Below, in pieces: positions 11,337 to 24,907 of a stretch of 64,000 bases of DNA. The stretch comes from Selaginella tamariscina (lineage: Eukaryota; Streptophyta; Lycopodiopsida; Selaginellales; Selaginellaceae): NCBI GenBank assembly GCA_003024785.1, contig PUQB01000156.1, positions 310,001 through 374,000 of the forward strand. Reading direction: 5' to 3'. The notes under the pieces were generated by a model that made no database searches, had not been told where the DNA came from, and worked only from the letters and a program-made list of their open reading frames with translations. Numbering within the stretch: position 1 is the stretch's first letter; each line of letters starts with the position of its first letter. A program made the position numbers and the translations under genes.

Positions 11337-13693
11337 ATGTCCACAGCTCCGACTCCGAGCCCGCCTGTGGATCTCCACCGTCTGCTTCTCCTCCTCCGGT
11401 ATCTGCTTCTCCTCCTCCGGTACCTGCTTCTCCTCCTCAACTGTTCCTGCACCTGTTGCCTTCTCCCCCTCCACAATCCGCTCCACCGCCCACTCAAAAA
11501 CACTCCTTCTCCTCCGCCCACCACTCCATCTCCTCCACAAAACCCCCCTTCTCCTCCCCCAAACACTCCCTCACCTCCCCCAACACTCCCTCTCCTCCTC
11601 CAAACCCCCCTCTCCTCCCCAAACACTCCCTCCCCTCCCCCAAACACCCCTCTTCCTCCCCAACACTCCTTCACACACCACCAGCAATCCCACAAATCCC
11701 ACACCAAGCAATCCACACCCAACAATCCCGCACCCAGTAATCCCACACCCAGGAATCCACACCCAGTAATCCCCACCGAGGAGTCCGAGTTCTTCAAGTA
11801 ATGGAGGTTTATCGACAACTGCATATGTAGGAATTGTGTAGGTGCGGTTCTGGTTGTTTTATACTTGACTTGTTTTGCTGCTTTAAGAGAAGGCACAAGA
11901 GGAAGTATAGAAGAGAGGAAGAGTTTTGGTACCCAAGGCCAATATAAACAAGGTATGTGTTTGTATATGTGTGTATATTTATATACGCATTATGGATTTG
12001 TGTGTAATCACAGCCATAGTTTTAAGTTCTCAGCCACATTATTTACACACGCACGCACATTGATCTATGCATCTAAGTTATGCGTTATGTACATTGCTCG
12101 CTATATATACATACGTAGCTCTCTCTCTCTTCAAATCTATGAATATATTCCATTTAGCACTTCGGTTGCACGTCTCAAGTGCGTACTTACACGTAATATG
12201 CATTAGCCTGTAGGCTTTAAGTCACAACATCCTACATCTTCCTAGCACTATATATATTATTCGGATCATACTTTAACACATTCTATAGTTTACTGTGAGA
12301 GTCGAGTAATAAGCTTTTGTGAGTGTATTATTTATTATGCAGAGGCATACGATGGAAGAAGCCATACGGTGTACAAAAGCCTCCGCCACCGCCACCTCCT
12401 CCACCTCATTTACATCATGTGTATGGGTCGCCGGTCCCCCTCCACCTCCACCTCCACCGCCCCACCCCCTCCACAACATTTCAGTTCAGGAGGTACTACA
12501 CACCACACACACACAAGCATATACTGTGTATATTCTGATGTCATTGTCATGTATATATGCTCTCTCTCACACACACGCACGCACGCACGCACGGGGACTA
12601 AATATATTGATACAGGGAGCCAAGATTCATGGCAACCTAGGCCACCTCCACCACCGCCTGGTATGAGTCCCAGTCTTGGCAACTCCAGGTCATGGTTCAC
12701 ATACGACGAACTAGAAGCCGCAACAGGTCATATTTCATATCTATATATGTATAGATTTGTGTGTTATCTGTGTCTCTGTGTGTTTGCATATTTATGTGTC
12801 TGCGTGTCAGTGTGGTTTGTATATGTATATATTGTGTGTTTTCATCTCGTGTATGTATAGTGATACTGACTTAGTGATAATTAGATGGTTTTTCGAGGGC
12901 TAATCTACTTGGAGAAGGTGGATTTGGGTGTGTATACAAGGGGGTTTTACCAACGGGACAAGTGATAGCGGTTAAGCAGCTTAAGGTTGGCAGTGGACAA
13001 GGGGAGCGTGAATTTAGAGCCGAGGTGGAGATAATTAGTAGAGTTCACCACCGGCATTTGGTGTCATTGGTTGGATATTGCATTGCGGATAGCCAGAGAC
13101 TCCTCGTCTATGACTATGTTCCCAATGGCACCCTCGAACACCACTTACATGGTATGTTAACCTACACGTATTTCTACACACTATACATGCATACACATAT
13201 GTAGATAGATATTGTGTGTTGTATTATTAAAGTTAGTTTCTGATTTGAGCTTGAAAATTAGCATATAGATAATGCTACCTTACGTGTAAATATTTAATGA
13301 AATCTTTTAATTTGAGTTAATGAATATATTTTAAGCCTATACTATATAAATATGCGTATAGTTTGACAAGTTTGACATTTTATTAAAGAAAGCTTTAGTT
13401 ATAATATATATGCACATGTGATTGAAGGCAGGAATCTTGTTTTTATGTGTCTCAGTCTATATTACGTTGTTTATAGGCAAAGGAAGACCTGTGATGCCTT
13501 GGCCGACAAGGTTGAAGATAGCTTCAGGTGCTGCTCGTGGACTTGCATATCTTCATGAAGACTGTAAGTTTCACACTAGTTTTCACACCAACTGTTTTAT
13601 TAACCGTGAGTTTCACATACACAGGTCACCCAAGGATCATTCACCGTGACATTAAGTCCTCCAACATTCTTTTGGATAACAATTTTGAAGCAC

Positions 13694-13738
<45 letters not shown>

Positions 13739-15001
13739 AGAAAGATGGTGTGTGCATGTATTAATGAATAAACGTTTTGATTACCAAAGGTCTCCGATTT
13801 TGTCTCGCTAAGCTTGCTTCTGATACGTACACGCATGTAACAACTCGAGTGATGGGTACCTTTGGGTAAGAGCTTAACACACATAGCAAAAACATATCAT
13901 ACATAAGGCGTATATAAATATGGAAGTCTGTGTTGTATGTGTTCATATATTTATGTTAATGATCGAATATATATTGTTTTGTTTCAGGTATCTCGCACCA
14001 GAATATGCCTCTAGCGGGAAACTAACGGAGAAGTCAGACGTTTATTCTTTTGGAGTGGTGTTGTTAGAGTTAATAACTGGACGAAGGCCTATTGACCCTA
14101 CTCGACCTGCTGGAGATGAAAGCTTAGTAGATTGGGTATTAATTTTACACATACACACACATACGCTTCTAGTCTAATACATATATCTATAATTAGATAC
14201 GTATATTGAGTGTATATTACAATACATAATACGTATCTTAATGTAGTTTTTGTGTGTGTAACAGGCACGTCCATTTATGGTACAAGCACTTGAGGATGGC
14301 GATATACACCCATAGTGGATCCAAAGTTGAGTGAGTACAATGAGGGTGAGATGCTTCGCATGGTGGAGGCAGCTGCAGCCTGTGTTCGACACTCTGCTAG
14401 CAAGCGCCCCAGAATGGCACAGGTCCGTATATATATATATATATACACATACATACATGCATATATATACATTCTCTCTCTCTCTCTACACACACACACA
14501 TGTATATGTACGTATATTACAACAGTATATATATATCATACCTCAGGGACATATCGATAGATATATCGATATGTATATAGATGAACATACATATGGATGT
14601 ATTCGTATCAAGTACGTATGTACTTGCTATATATATGCTAAATATACAATCTCTATAGTCGTATTATACATAGGTGTATACACAACAAGCTACTAACGCG
14701 TATGGTGTTCCAGGTGGCACGAGCACTAGAGAGCGATGCAGCAATCTCGGACTTAAACCAGGGAGTTAGACCCGGTCACAGCTCGAACTACGGTAGTACG
14801 GACTACGATACGAACCAGTATGCGTCGGACATGCGTCGGTTCAGAAAGATGGCATTGGGCGGCAGCCAGGGGTCCGAGTACAGTGCCCCAACGAGCGAGT
14901 ACGGAGTGAACCCTTCCGTGTCCAGTAGCGATGTGATGAGCAGTACGGAGATGGACCGGAGAAATGAAATAAACAATAATAACCATGCTAGATATCGTTA
15001 A
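11337..15001 (+). CDS. PERK: Proline-rich extensin-like receptor kinase (PERK family)
   Basis: Ten exons: 11337-11952, 12343-12492, 12616-12726, 12885-13151, 13477-13563, 13625-13695, 13790-13865, 13988-14135, 14265-14422 and 14714-15001; about 650 residues. Order: [10 protein letters not shown] start, long Pro/Ser-rich extracellular domain, one membrane span ([13 protein letters not shown]), second Pro-rich stretch, [16 protein letters not shown] juxtamembrane, kinase ([74 protein letters not shown]), then a [12 protein letters not shown] tail. PERKs sense the cell wall at the plasma membrane. Frame breaks: several in the C-rich proline domain (11400-11790), one in the span (GTGTAGG at 11835-11842), one right at DFG (13795-13804, one G missing), and one in exon 9 (14309-14314, one A missing). 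All exon ends are intact. Exon 6 ends directly on a GT microsatellite. Confidence 0.88.
13696..13735 (+). repeat. GT microsatellite starting at a 5' splice site
   Basis: About 20 GT units begin exactly at the donor of PERK exon 6 (GCACAG then GTGTGT). The true donor position is therefore ambiguous by multiples of two bases. Confidence 0.85.
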
Positions 15002-15459
15002 GGTTACCCTTCCCTTTTTACCCCTTTTCACCCTTTATAGGGTATATTCTTTTTTGTGTACATGGTGAATATCGTTATACAATTCACATTTATTATTTCA
15101 CCGAAATATGTTTATGTACAGATGTGTGTATGTATGGGTACGTGTGTGTGTCTGATAAACCAAGTTTTAAGCCGTTCAGTTTAATCACAATTGGATTATT
15201 ATTGTTTATTATACTTTATAGCAATTCAACATTAAAACATATTGATTAAAAATAATTAATTAGTATTACATGTTGCTACATATTATACCAGAAAATTAGC
15301 AGTGCACATAAACAAATTGTGTATGAGTGGCGATATTTAGTAATTAGTACAAATATTTAGTTGATTTAGAAGAATCAGAAACCTTTAAACATTTATATGT
15401 TCATAAATCCAGTGGAATTTACAAACATATATACACATAGATATTAGTTACACACAAAG

Positions 15460-15500
<41 letters not shown>

Positions 15501-17158
15501 ATTATCAGTACCATACGGAAGGATGAGTTAGTGCTGCAATGCAGACAGCCACTTTTAACTTTTCTTCTTGGTTCTTTGTTGCATGGGCCATCGCACTATT
15601 CCCAACCAACATAATCTATAAAGTCTTACAGGTGCGTGTGCGTGTGTGCGCGTGTGTGTGTGTGTGCGTGCGCGTGTGAGAGAGATGTGGATGACTTGAT
15701 AGTGTGCATTTTACTCTATCCAATTGTGACTTTACATCCTCTATTTAATTATTAATACGTAAGTTACAATGTCCATGTATATTATGTACAAATATATCAC
15801 TGTATATATGTGATGTTGGTATAATACCAACATGGAGTGTGCATATAGCGCTACACTTGTCCTTGACTGGAACATGCGCACACGCACACGCACACACAAA
15901 ATATTTATGTATATTATTTATTTGATATATTTCAAAAACGTTTTAACTGGGGCTAATGAAAGCATTATAAATTTATAAATAACGGTTGCATTAACATAAA
16001 ATTTCTGTGTATTTATGAATTAACTTGATTACAATGCCTGAACATTACTTAATGATAATGCAAACAGATTACCACACTGTACTTATATAAGACACGTGTA
16101 TATGATAACCAAGCAGAAGTTTGCTTATCTCATTGTCTAACGCATTATAAAACTAGATATTGTCCAGCGATTTATTATCGTATATCCGTATATCCATATG
16201 TATATGTGTATATGGACTCTCTCACACACAGTTTATGTATTACGGACATGTGGTGTATATCCATATGTATATATGTATATGGACTCTAGCTATCTCAAAT
16301 TATTGGTAATTTTCCTAATAAGTAATTTTAATTTATTTGTGTGTGTGTGTGTGTGTGCAAGCACCATAGCAAACTCAGTAGGCTGCAATATAGACATTCA
16401 TCTTTCGACACTCTGCCCAACCAACAGAAGAGGTGTGTGTGCTCGTGCGTGCGCATGTGTGTTGTTTACTCTACCCAGAGAGCAGATTATACAGACCCGT
16501 AACAAATATATCAACCATATATGTAATATTGGTAGCTCTTGACATAATATCACTACGACACACACGCACGCACACGTACGATGAGGGAATACTAAAACTT
16601 ATTCCTATATATTTGTATATAAACCAATAGTTTAAGAGATGTCTGAATATATCGTCTAATGACTTGTGTTCAATGCATTATACAACTATGACAAAATAAC
16701 ACATATAGCATATATAAAATTATTTGATTTTACATTATCATTAAAAAGTTTCTTACACGATAATTAATTAATTTTTATTATTTAAAACATTTAAAAACTA
16801 TATGATAAGTAAATGCATTAGTATAATTTAATTTTGAATTAAGTATAAATTGTCTCTGGTTAATTATCAGATTAATAAGATATGAATTCTTTTTTATAAT
16901 AACTCTAATAAACAACTTTATCTGTAATAAAATAATAATTTTTTTGATTAATTTAATAAATCACCACAAAAACTGATTCTCAAAGTCGGAGAGTCCACAA
17001 ATGACAGTCGTTTGTTTCCTTTGTCAACATGCAAAAATGCCATGTGCACGTTTGTGTGTATGTACATGTGTTGAACAATATATTATATACATAACGAGAC
17101 AAAACAATAGTAGTGCATATATAGATAAGTATACGGATATTATATAACTTGCAGAATA
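15002..17158. other. Microsatellite-rich spacer
   Basis: GT/CA/CG runs at about 15462-15500, 15632-15676, 15876-15897, 16338-16358 and 16434-16462. A short duplicated segment (CCATATGTATAT...ATGGACTCT) occurs at about 16195-16220 and 16261-16288. No gene is supported. Confidence 0.6.
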
Positions 17159-19024
17159 ATGGCAATGGTATTGGGAATTGTAATACTTTCATTAGCTGCA
17201 GTTTGTGCAGCAGCAGCTCCTGATATTGTTCTTGTACATGGAGCAGCCAGTGGTGCATGGATATGGTTCAAGATAATTCCTGGGCTGGAGAAAGCGGGAT
17301 TCAAAGTGACTGCTTTAGACCTCACTGGAGGAGGAACAAATCTACAAAAGGCGCGAAATTTTGATGAGTATACTAAGCCATTTCAAGATTACATGGCCAA
17401 ACTCCCTCACAACCACAAAGTTAAGTAATAGATACACATATAAATAAGTATGTTTAAATATGTGAAATAATCTTTTCTTAGTTAGCATCTAATATTAATA
17501 TAAAACAGCATCTATAACATATGTTTATATATGCTATAATAAATATTGAGTTAAACATACTTATACATACATAAACTACATAAATTAAGATGCTTTTTTA
17601 TATTTATATAAATTTATATTTATTTACATGTCAAGATCCACATCATCTAGCACCAGTTTTATGATTACTACCTAAAAAGTAAACATACCAAGTGACGTAT
17701 TGTTTAAAATAAATATGCATATTAAATATATGTTTAATACTGCTGTTTAACTATTTAAATTAATTATTTTTATTGCAAATGTTATATGTAAAATTGTTTA
17801 ACATCTATTGGTATTATATAATTTAGTTTTATTTGATAATTTCTATTAACATATACATTTTTTACGATTAGTTAAGGCGTTCATATAACTAAAATGGGCA
17901 CCATATGTGAAAATGTAAATATAAATAAATTTTAATTAATACTTAAGTTTTAATTCTTACTTAATTATTTAATAAATATATATTTAAATCTTTTTTTAAA
18001 TATATATTATTTTAAAGAATATTCCTTTAATATTAAAAATGTTAGTTAAATATTTAAAATTATTAATATTATTAAGAAATAAGACTATAGACATGCCCAT
18101 TTTAATTACAACATGCATAAAATATTTATAACATGATAAATAAAATTAACCAGTGGATGTGTTAGGATTGTATTGGGTTATATAAATTTATTAGTATATA
18201 TGAACAATTTTATTCATCGAAGTGTTATAATTAATTTTAAATAAGTGATTTCCCCGGTATCTATAATCAAGATTGTTAATAATATACACATTTCTTTTAG
18301 ACTTTAAAATTTCATATTACATATTTTATGTTTCAAAGAATTTTATCTATGCATACGTATAAATACATACATATATATGCATAACTTGATTATATCTTTA
18401 AATCTTTATTTATAGAAGTTTATTAAATTATAGGTAATGCTGGTTGGCCATAGTGCAGGAGGGTTAAGTATTGCTCTGGCTTCAGAGAATTTTCCAAACA
18501 AAGTAAAGGTCGCTGTTTACGTTGCAGCCCCAATGACGGCTTCAGACTTTGCATTGGTATTTATCATTACACACACACAACATTAACTAGTGTCTTGATA
18601 TATGAATATATACAGCTGGGCTCTGGAAACAACCTTGTTAATACTTCCGACGGCTATCGGTTTACCAAGAAATCTAGTCGCAGGTCCCATCAGCTTTGTT
18701 CAATTGAGGTAGACACACGCGCACGCACGCACACACACAACTAACGTCTTCTTCTATTAGGATATTACTCTGGCAAGCATACTTGATAGACCATTCCATC
18801 GTTAGCCACAAATTTTACAACTACGCAGAAGAGGTATGGTTCGGTTCCAAGAGTTTACATCAAGACCTTACAAGACCGAGCATCGAGCCTAAGATTCAGA
18901 GCAAATGGATTGCTGCTAATCCACCAAAGAAAGTGTTTAACATAAACTCAGATCATATTCCTCTCCATTCTAGAGCTCCTCAACTAATCAAGTTCCTTGT
19001 ACAAATCGCTAAGTCTTATGCTTA
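17159..19024 (+). CDS. Methylesterase / hydroxynitrile-lyase-like alpha/beta hydrolase, possibly disrupted
   Basis: Exons 17159-17419, 18434-18556, 18616-18708 and 18761-19024, all phase 0, about 247 codons. Motifs of the MES/HNL family: [20 protein letters not shown] (oxyanion region), [14 protein letters not shown], nucleophile elbow LVGHSAGG with the catalytic Ser, [17 protein letters not shown], and a late [12 protein letters not shown] with the likely catalytic His. Family members cleave methyl esters of hormones such as salicylate or jasmonate; the substrate here is unknown. Unusual: the protein begins with a hydrophobic leader ([20 protein letters not shown]) that looks like a signal peptide, while most members are cytosolic. 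The segment between the second and third exon landmarks is shorter than usual. The frame breaks near 18802-18806 (CGTTAGCC), after which [14 protein letters not shown] follows in another frame. Intron 1 is about 1 kb of AT-rich DNA. Confidence 0.72.
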
Positions 19025-19110
19025 ATCTCTTATAATCAAATGATATTAGTAATGAGACATTGTTATGCTGGACTGGATGAAGCCGTAGAAATCACTAGGT
19101 TTACATACCC

Positions 19111-20996
19111 TTAAACCCTAACATTTAGTTCTAATATATAGCTTTCCACATCAAGGGCTATATTTAATGAGGCTTGCATTGGTAACACTGCAAACAGGCC
19201 AAATCCACCAGCTTGCTTCTTCAGGTTAACAATGCTAGCCCATGCACCAAGTCCAGTTGCTATTACTGACATCCACACAACTACTCCCATGTTTATGCAG
19301 AAGATGGTTATCCAGTTCAAGCCAAACGGTGGTTTCCGAACTGCATGCTATAAACCAAATTGTTAATACACACTCACATACACACACACACACACACACA
19401 CTTACGGAACGTGAAGATTTTTGCCAATAAACTGCATAGTTGCAAAACAAGGAATGATATATGTTCCTATGCTCAAGAAGAAGGAACCAGCAAATGAATT
19501 AATAGCTCCAAAAATGGAAACATGAGAGCTGTGAGCCATAGTAAAAGAAATAATGGAAATCTTGCTAGGATCTTGGTTGTATATTTTCCTTGCTCATGTA
19601 TTCTGAAAAGCTTTTCCCACGCTAAGTAAATTGGAAGAGTTAAAATTCCAAATTGATAGAACTGCACAAAGGAATGCGTTTGATTAAAAATGCATTAACA
19701 CATACACACGCATTACCTGGTGACATAACATGAGAACAACTGCAGTATCACGAAATATGGACTTTGGAAGTACTCCAAAAGCATTCGAGTTGGTAAACAG
19801 CCTATCTCCAAACACCATATACACGCTAATGCTTGATGGAACAGCAATGAAGAAGACATATAGAATAGCATACAGATAAACAATCTTAAACTTTTGTGGT
19901 TTCCACATTGCATCCATAATTTCCCTGTTAAAGTACATAACTAGCTGCTCTGTGTGTGTATGTCTGTTGTGAACTTACACTGGTACAGAGTGACCACCGA
20001 AGGCTACAAGGGTGGAAACTGCTGCATAATATCCAATGTAATTATGTGGACCAGTGTGCTTGACAGCCGGGGAATCCTGTAATTAAAAGCATAACATAAA
20101 ATACTTTAATATAATTTAAATATAAAGAAGTTTACTTCTCTCTTGTAGATTATTGCTGCTATTGTCATGTACCAAGCAGTGTAAGTGAGCATGATTACAC
20201 CAAGGAAAGAAAACACCCTGTAGTTATGAGCCGATGGTATCAAGATCGACAATGAAAATATAGCACCGAAAATGAACGTCCAAGTTCTCTTGTCAATTTC
20301 ATTTTCTATGAAATAAACAATACTGCAAGCAAACGTATATTATAAACTATAAGGTTTTAAGATGAGAAATTCAGTACTTTCCACATGCTATAATTTGTAT
20401 GCAAGCCGAGCTAAAGAGAACCCCCATGTTAACAACAAGTCCTACAACCCTCCACCGTGGTCCAAGAAGCCCCTAGAATCTCGAAGAACTTTCAACACAA
20501 ATAACAGTTTGTTGTTAATGTGGGAATTCAAATTTTAATTTGTTTAATTCTTATACCTGAATAGTATGGTTTCTGAAGCATGAGGGATTTATATGTTCGG
20601 AATTGGAGCGATGCTGTAAATAGAGCATGTTCATCATGCAGCAACTCCACCATCCTAGAATGCCTTGGAGAATCTGGAATGCAATTCCTGAACCCAATCC
20701 CAACTGTGCATATGCTGAGGGCAATGTGAGAAGAACTTGAGCAATCTGAAAATTTCACTTGAAAATGACAATATAATCTTTTCACCTCGGCAATCTAAAG
20801 ACTTTGTTGCTCATACATATTGATTTATGCAAATACTCGATCACCTTAGATGAACAAATGTTGAGCCAGGCATCGAACGGAGAGCCACCATACCAAAAGC
20901 ATTTAAAAATCTCTTTTCAAATGATTCTTCGCTATTAATGGTATCACTCTCCAGATGAAGACTCTCAGACTGCCTCCTCAGTGCTTGCTCAGCCAT
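19111..20996 (-). CDS. AUX1/LAX-family auxin carrier-like protein
   Basis: Eight exons on the minus strand: 20996-20845, 20745-20557, 20488-20378, 20332-20136, 20076-19979, 19924-19717, 19661-19406 and 19347-19111; about 485 codons, the family length. AUX/LAX proteins are proton symporters that bring auxin into cells. Matching blocks in order: WYGGSPFDAWLNICSSK, AQVLLTLPSAYAQLG, DKRTWTFIFGA, SAHNYRVFSFLG, LTYTAWYMTIA, AFGGHS, MDAMWKPQKFKIVYLYAILY, NAFGVLPKS, and GAWASIVNLKKQAGGFGLFA. Several positions differ from typical LAX (for example LPYSF is LPSAY), so it may be a diverged branch with another substrate. Breaks: one A short near 20903-20910 (exon 1), GGGG near 20469-20473 (exon 3), one T short near 19508-19514 (exon 7), and a phase mismatch between exons 7 and 8. 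A pseudogene copy lies at 52.3-52.6 kb. Confidence 0.75.
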
Positions 20997-23179
20997 GGCA
21001 ATTGTGAGTACCTGGTGCGGACCCACTTGAATTACGACAATCTGCCAAATAACAGCAGACAAAGAAGTCTTGACTTGCCAAATAACAGCAGAAGTCTTGA
21101 CTTGACATGACAATCTTAGGAGCAACTTCCTAGTCCGGAATATGTATGCTTCTAAAATGGGTTTTATTTAAAATATGATTATCTTATTCGGTACTGTGAG
21201 AACCCGGAGAGACACAGTAAATATATAAAAAAATATAAAAAATTTAAATATTTAAAGTCAGAGTTTATATATAGAAAAAATATATTTTAATTATATTTAA
21301 ATTATTTTATAAAATATTTAACTAAACCATAAATATCTTTAGTAACTTCTAAAATATATCATGCTTAACCTTCTTTATTACATTACAATATTATAATACA
21401 TTAATAGATAAACAAATCAAATATCTCCGATTCCTTATGTTCAACAAGTGAAAGCGTTGGCGTACACATGGCCGTTTGTGGTGTGTTCGTATGACCACAT
21501 AGATGGCAAGCCCCATGGAGATACACCATTCATAGCCATCGCATCCCTTGGATGCCTTCTTGCAAAGCTTACTATCAACACATATGTATACACACATATT
21601 TATGCTCTGTGTGTGTTAAATTCTAAACATTTATAATACATAACTTTGTAAATAGCTTGACATTGTAATTGTCTATGTAAGTTTTGTTATATTTAATACT
21701 GTAGCAAACCTACTGTAGCATTATAATTATAATAAAAGTTTATAGCTTACTCATCTATGTAAATTTATATGTATTTAGTATTGTAATTAAAGTTATTGTA
21801 GCAATGTAATAACTCTCCGTTGTAGGTTTTTTTTGGGAGTCCCGCCTCAGGATTTAGGAGGCTTGTGCATAGAATATTCTTAAATATCCATAGAATATTC
21901 TAGAATTTCAATAGATATGAATTTGGAAGTTTTTAAAGGAATATTTCTTTAATATGTTGTAAATGTGAAGTATAAGATGAAAAGCAATATAATTAATAAA
22001 GATTCATAGAAAATGAAATAAGTTAATTAGATTAAGAAAATATTTTTGAGTAATACTTTTGTCCATGACAATATCCTCATCCATGCGTGCGGTGGATGAA
22101 ATATGTTATTAAAAGTCCCTACAATCAAATGTACAACTTGACAAATCATGGAGATCATTACAAAGACCACCATGTAACCATTTTCAAATACCAACATGAA
22201 GTCATTCATGGCAAGTGAATGCATGTAAATTAAAGGGCCTCATCAAACCTTACCAGATCAAAGTGTAGCAGGTTGTTGTCCAAAGAAAAATTCAGTAGCT
22301 TCAAGTCATTGGGGAGGCCAAGGATCACTAGATTGAAACTTAAGCATAATATTTAAAAGAACTTATATTAACGAATTAAAAATCACTAGATTGAAACTTG
22401 AGCATAATATTTAAAAGAACTTATATTAACGAATTAAAAAAAATTATATTAACCATTTAAGAATTGAATCTAGGTCTATTGTGTGGCAAAATACCACTAG
22501 TTATTGCCAACCACTTGAGTTGGCATGTTGAAATGTTATAAGTTTTTCAAGGTGCAAAATATAAATGTACATCAAAACATCCCAAGGGATTTCATATAAA
22601 CTTACACTTATTCCCATCTCGCTAAGCCCCAAACATCGCTAAATGTCTGAAGAAGAATTTAATTCAGACCTTTACGGGTCTAATCTCTCGTCCATATACT
22701 GTCTCAAGCTTCAATCTTCAAACCATAGCTTATGAAGCACACACCAACAGAAAAACAAACAAAGACAAATGAGAGCCCAACCATTCTTCAGCAGACGTCC
22801 AAAGTAGCCCCATGACAACCACCATAGCATACAACATACACATCCACTTGAATTGGCATGACTGCATGAGTTAGCATGATTGGGGAAGCTATTGCTAACC
22901 ACTTATTATTGGCACAATATATTAAAAAGTTCATGCATGGGAATCAAATTTGGATCTATTGTGTAGCAAAACTTTTACCACCACTAGTGCTGACTAAGGA
23001 AGATATTGCCAATCATATGAGTAGGCACAATATGTTAAAAAGTTCATGCATAAAAATTGAAACTACATCTATCGTGTGACAAAATTGAACATGTGTCTAC
23101 TATGTGGCAAAAACTTTTACCACCATTAGTGTAAACTAAGGAAGATATGCTAAAAAATAAATCAAACCTACTTCTATTG
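20997..23179. other. Spacer upstream of the LAX-like gene with short repeats
   Basis: AT-rich. Contains a 58-bp tandem duplication and, from about 22490 to 23110, diverged copies of the SINE-like sequence seen at 41-42 kb, in reverse orientation (TTCATGCATGGGAATCAAA at about 22930). No gene is supported. Confidence 0.5.
22323..22438. repeat. 58-bp tandem duplication
   Basis: ATCACTAGATTGAAACTT starts at 22324 and again at 22382, followed by the same GCATAATATTTAAAAGAAC text, with only one or two differences between copies. Confidence 0.9.
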
Positions 23180-24867
23180 TGTTAGAGTTTTAACCCATAG
23201 GGCTATCACATGGCAACATGTGGCCGCCAAGTGACCTTTCGATGTCAATTCCTATGTGAGTAATGCTAAGTCTACCCCAAGAGTTTGACTCAGATGCCTA
23301 GTTAAACAGAAGACTTAGAGTCCTACCTTAAGTCCCCTAGAATGATCATCTCCCGAACTTTAAAGAATCTCTCGAGTAGACTTTAGGATCCTATCCCAGT
23401 AACCTAGACAGACTCATGCCCTAACCCCACAAAGGAGATGTGTCTCACACATGCCCCTATGATAGAGCTAAGGCATTGTCACTTACCCCTTGAGGAATCA
23501 CCTTCATCCAGAGTACAACCCCTTTAAGGTGACAAGGGGTACCTTAAACCACGATTAATCCTTAAGGATTTGAGTGGCCAAGTCATAACCTAGACCTACT
23601 TAGTAAGGACATGAGTGTGCGCCATAGGCGGACACAAGTGTTCTAAGCAAATTCCCAAGGCTAGGTTTGAATAACCCTAAGTATATGACCATTGCGAGTG
23701 CCTCACGAAAGACTCATGCTAACAAGCTTAGGTTGTTCAACCCCTGGTTTTCAAAGAGAACACTCCCCTAGCCAAGTGTGCCAAAGCACACCTAGTTCCA
23801 AGACTTAATCTCCCTTGAGCGATGCCTAAGGCTTAGCACCCTAGTGTGAGCACAAGCATGCATGTTTGCTAGAGTATTTAACCCTTTGGCGATAAACTCA
23901 TGACACAACCCCAAAGGGCATTTGTATCATGTGATGTGTAGCCTAGTGTCTCATCTCCATGTGACACTGCCTTCCATGATGTGAGCTATCATGCCATAGC
24001 CCCTTAGATTCAAGAGTTTCACCAAGTGCCACAAATGTGGCTCCTAAAGGCCAACTCTAAAACCCTCAGTGAACCCTCAGAAACTGGGTAACGTGAACTT
24101 GTCAAACAAGATCCCACACCCACAGTTGGACAAGAACATGGATGTGCCTTGCTTGGCCATGAGTGCTACACCTAGCTTGATGTGGAGAAGGAGGTTGAGG
24201 ACAAGCCTCAACCTTTGCCTCTTGGAACATGCATTCCAACAAGACCTTCTATGCATGGATTTGCCAATGTTAAGGGTGAGATACCTTGACGGTGGAACGT
24301 ACCCCTGTTATATGGAAGTTAGGGTAGCACAACAAAGGGTTGTGCTTAACGACACAAGCTAAGCTTGCACTTACAAAAGAGCAATGAACTTAGTCATGAA
24401 CCCAGGAGCTCTCTTACTACATACTCTACCTTATTTATGTGACGAAGCCCCCCCCCCCTTCCTAAATGTGCAAGTGGGTTGACACAGAATTAGCTAGCCC
24501 TTATTAGTTAACAAGATGAGTGTTTAACCTAACCTAATTCCTAACCTTGAAACCCTACCCAAGGGGGTGGGGATTTTAGGGCGTGGGTTAGGGAAACCCT
24601 AGGGTTAGGTCAACCCTAGGGGTGTTCTAACCTTACTTAACATGCCAAATTCATCTGCCTTAACCAATCAACCTAATTGGGACGTCAAAATCGTAAGTTC
24701 TAGCTTCGCTTAGAATTTCTTGCAAATACCTAATGACACCTGATCGGGCCATCACTAAATACCCAAGTGCATTAAGTGGGCTTATTTTCGGGTTCATCAA
24801 CATAGTACAGTAGGTAATAACAATCAACTTCAAAGTAAAGAATCGAGTCATAGTAAAAACTATGACA
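23180..24867 (-). mobile_element. LTR copy R1 of a Ty3/gypsy-type family (3' LTR, minus orientation)
   Basis: About 1.69 kb bounded by TGTTAGAG and TATGACA, i.e. TG...CA ends. It is highly similar to R2 and to the reverse complements of R5-R7. A TATA-like CTTATTTATGTGA lies near 24430, followed by a poly-C run. On its right is CACTCCCCGCCTTTGAAAA, whose complement is a polypurine tract; behind it the complement reads DVDIFKGGE-like, a common end of gypsy pol. No target repeat was found. Confidence 0.7.
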
Positions 24868-24907
24868 CACTCCCCGCCTTTGAAAATGTCAACGTCCTCA
24901 TTGAAAT
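24868..24907 (-). mobile_element. Polypurine tract and remnant of pol 3' end between R1 and R2
   Basis: 40-base remnant: complement of TTTTCAAAGGCGGGGAGTG next to the R1 LTR. The same tract is found beside R4 at 40591. Confidence 0.6.

Noticed and set aside
11279..11896. Long Gly/Arg-rich minus-strand frame
   Set aside because: It is the antisense of the PERK proline domain; composition is forced by the C-rich plus strand.
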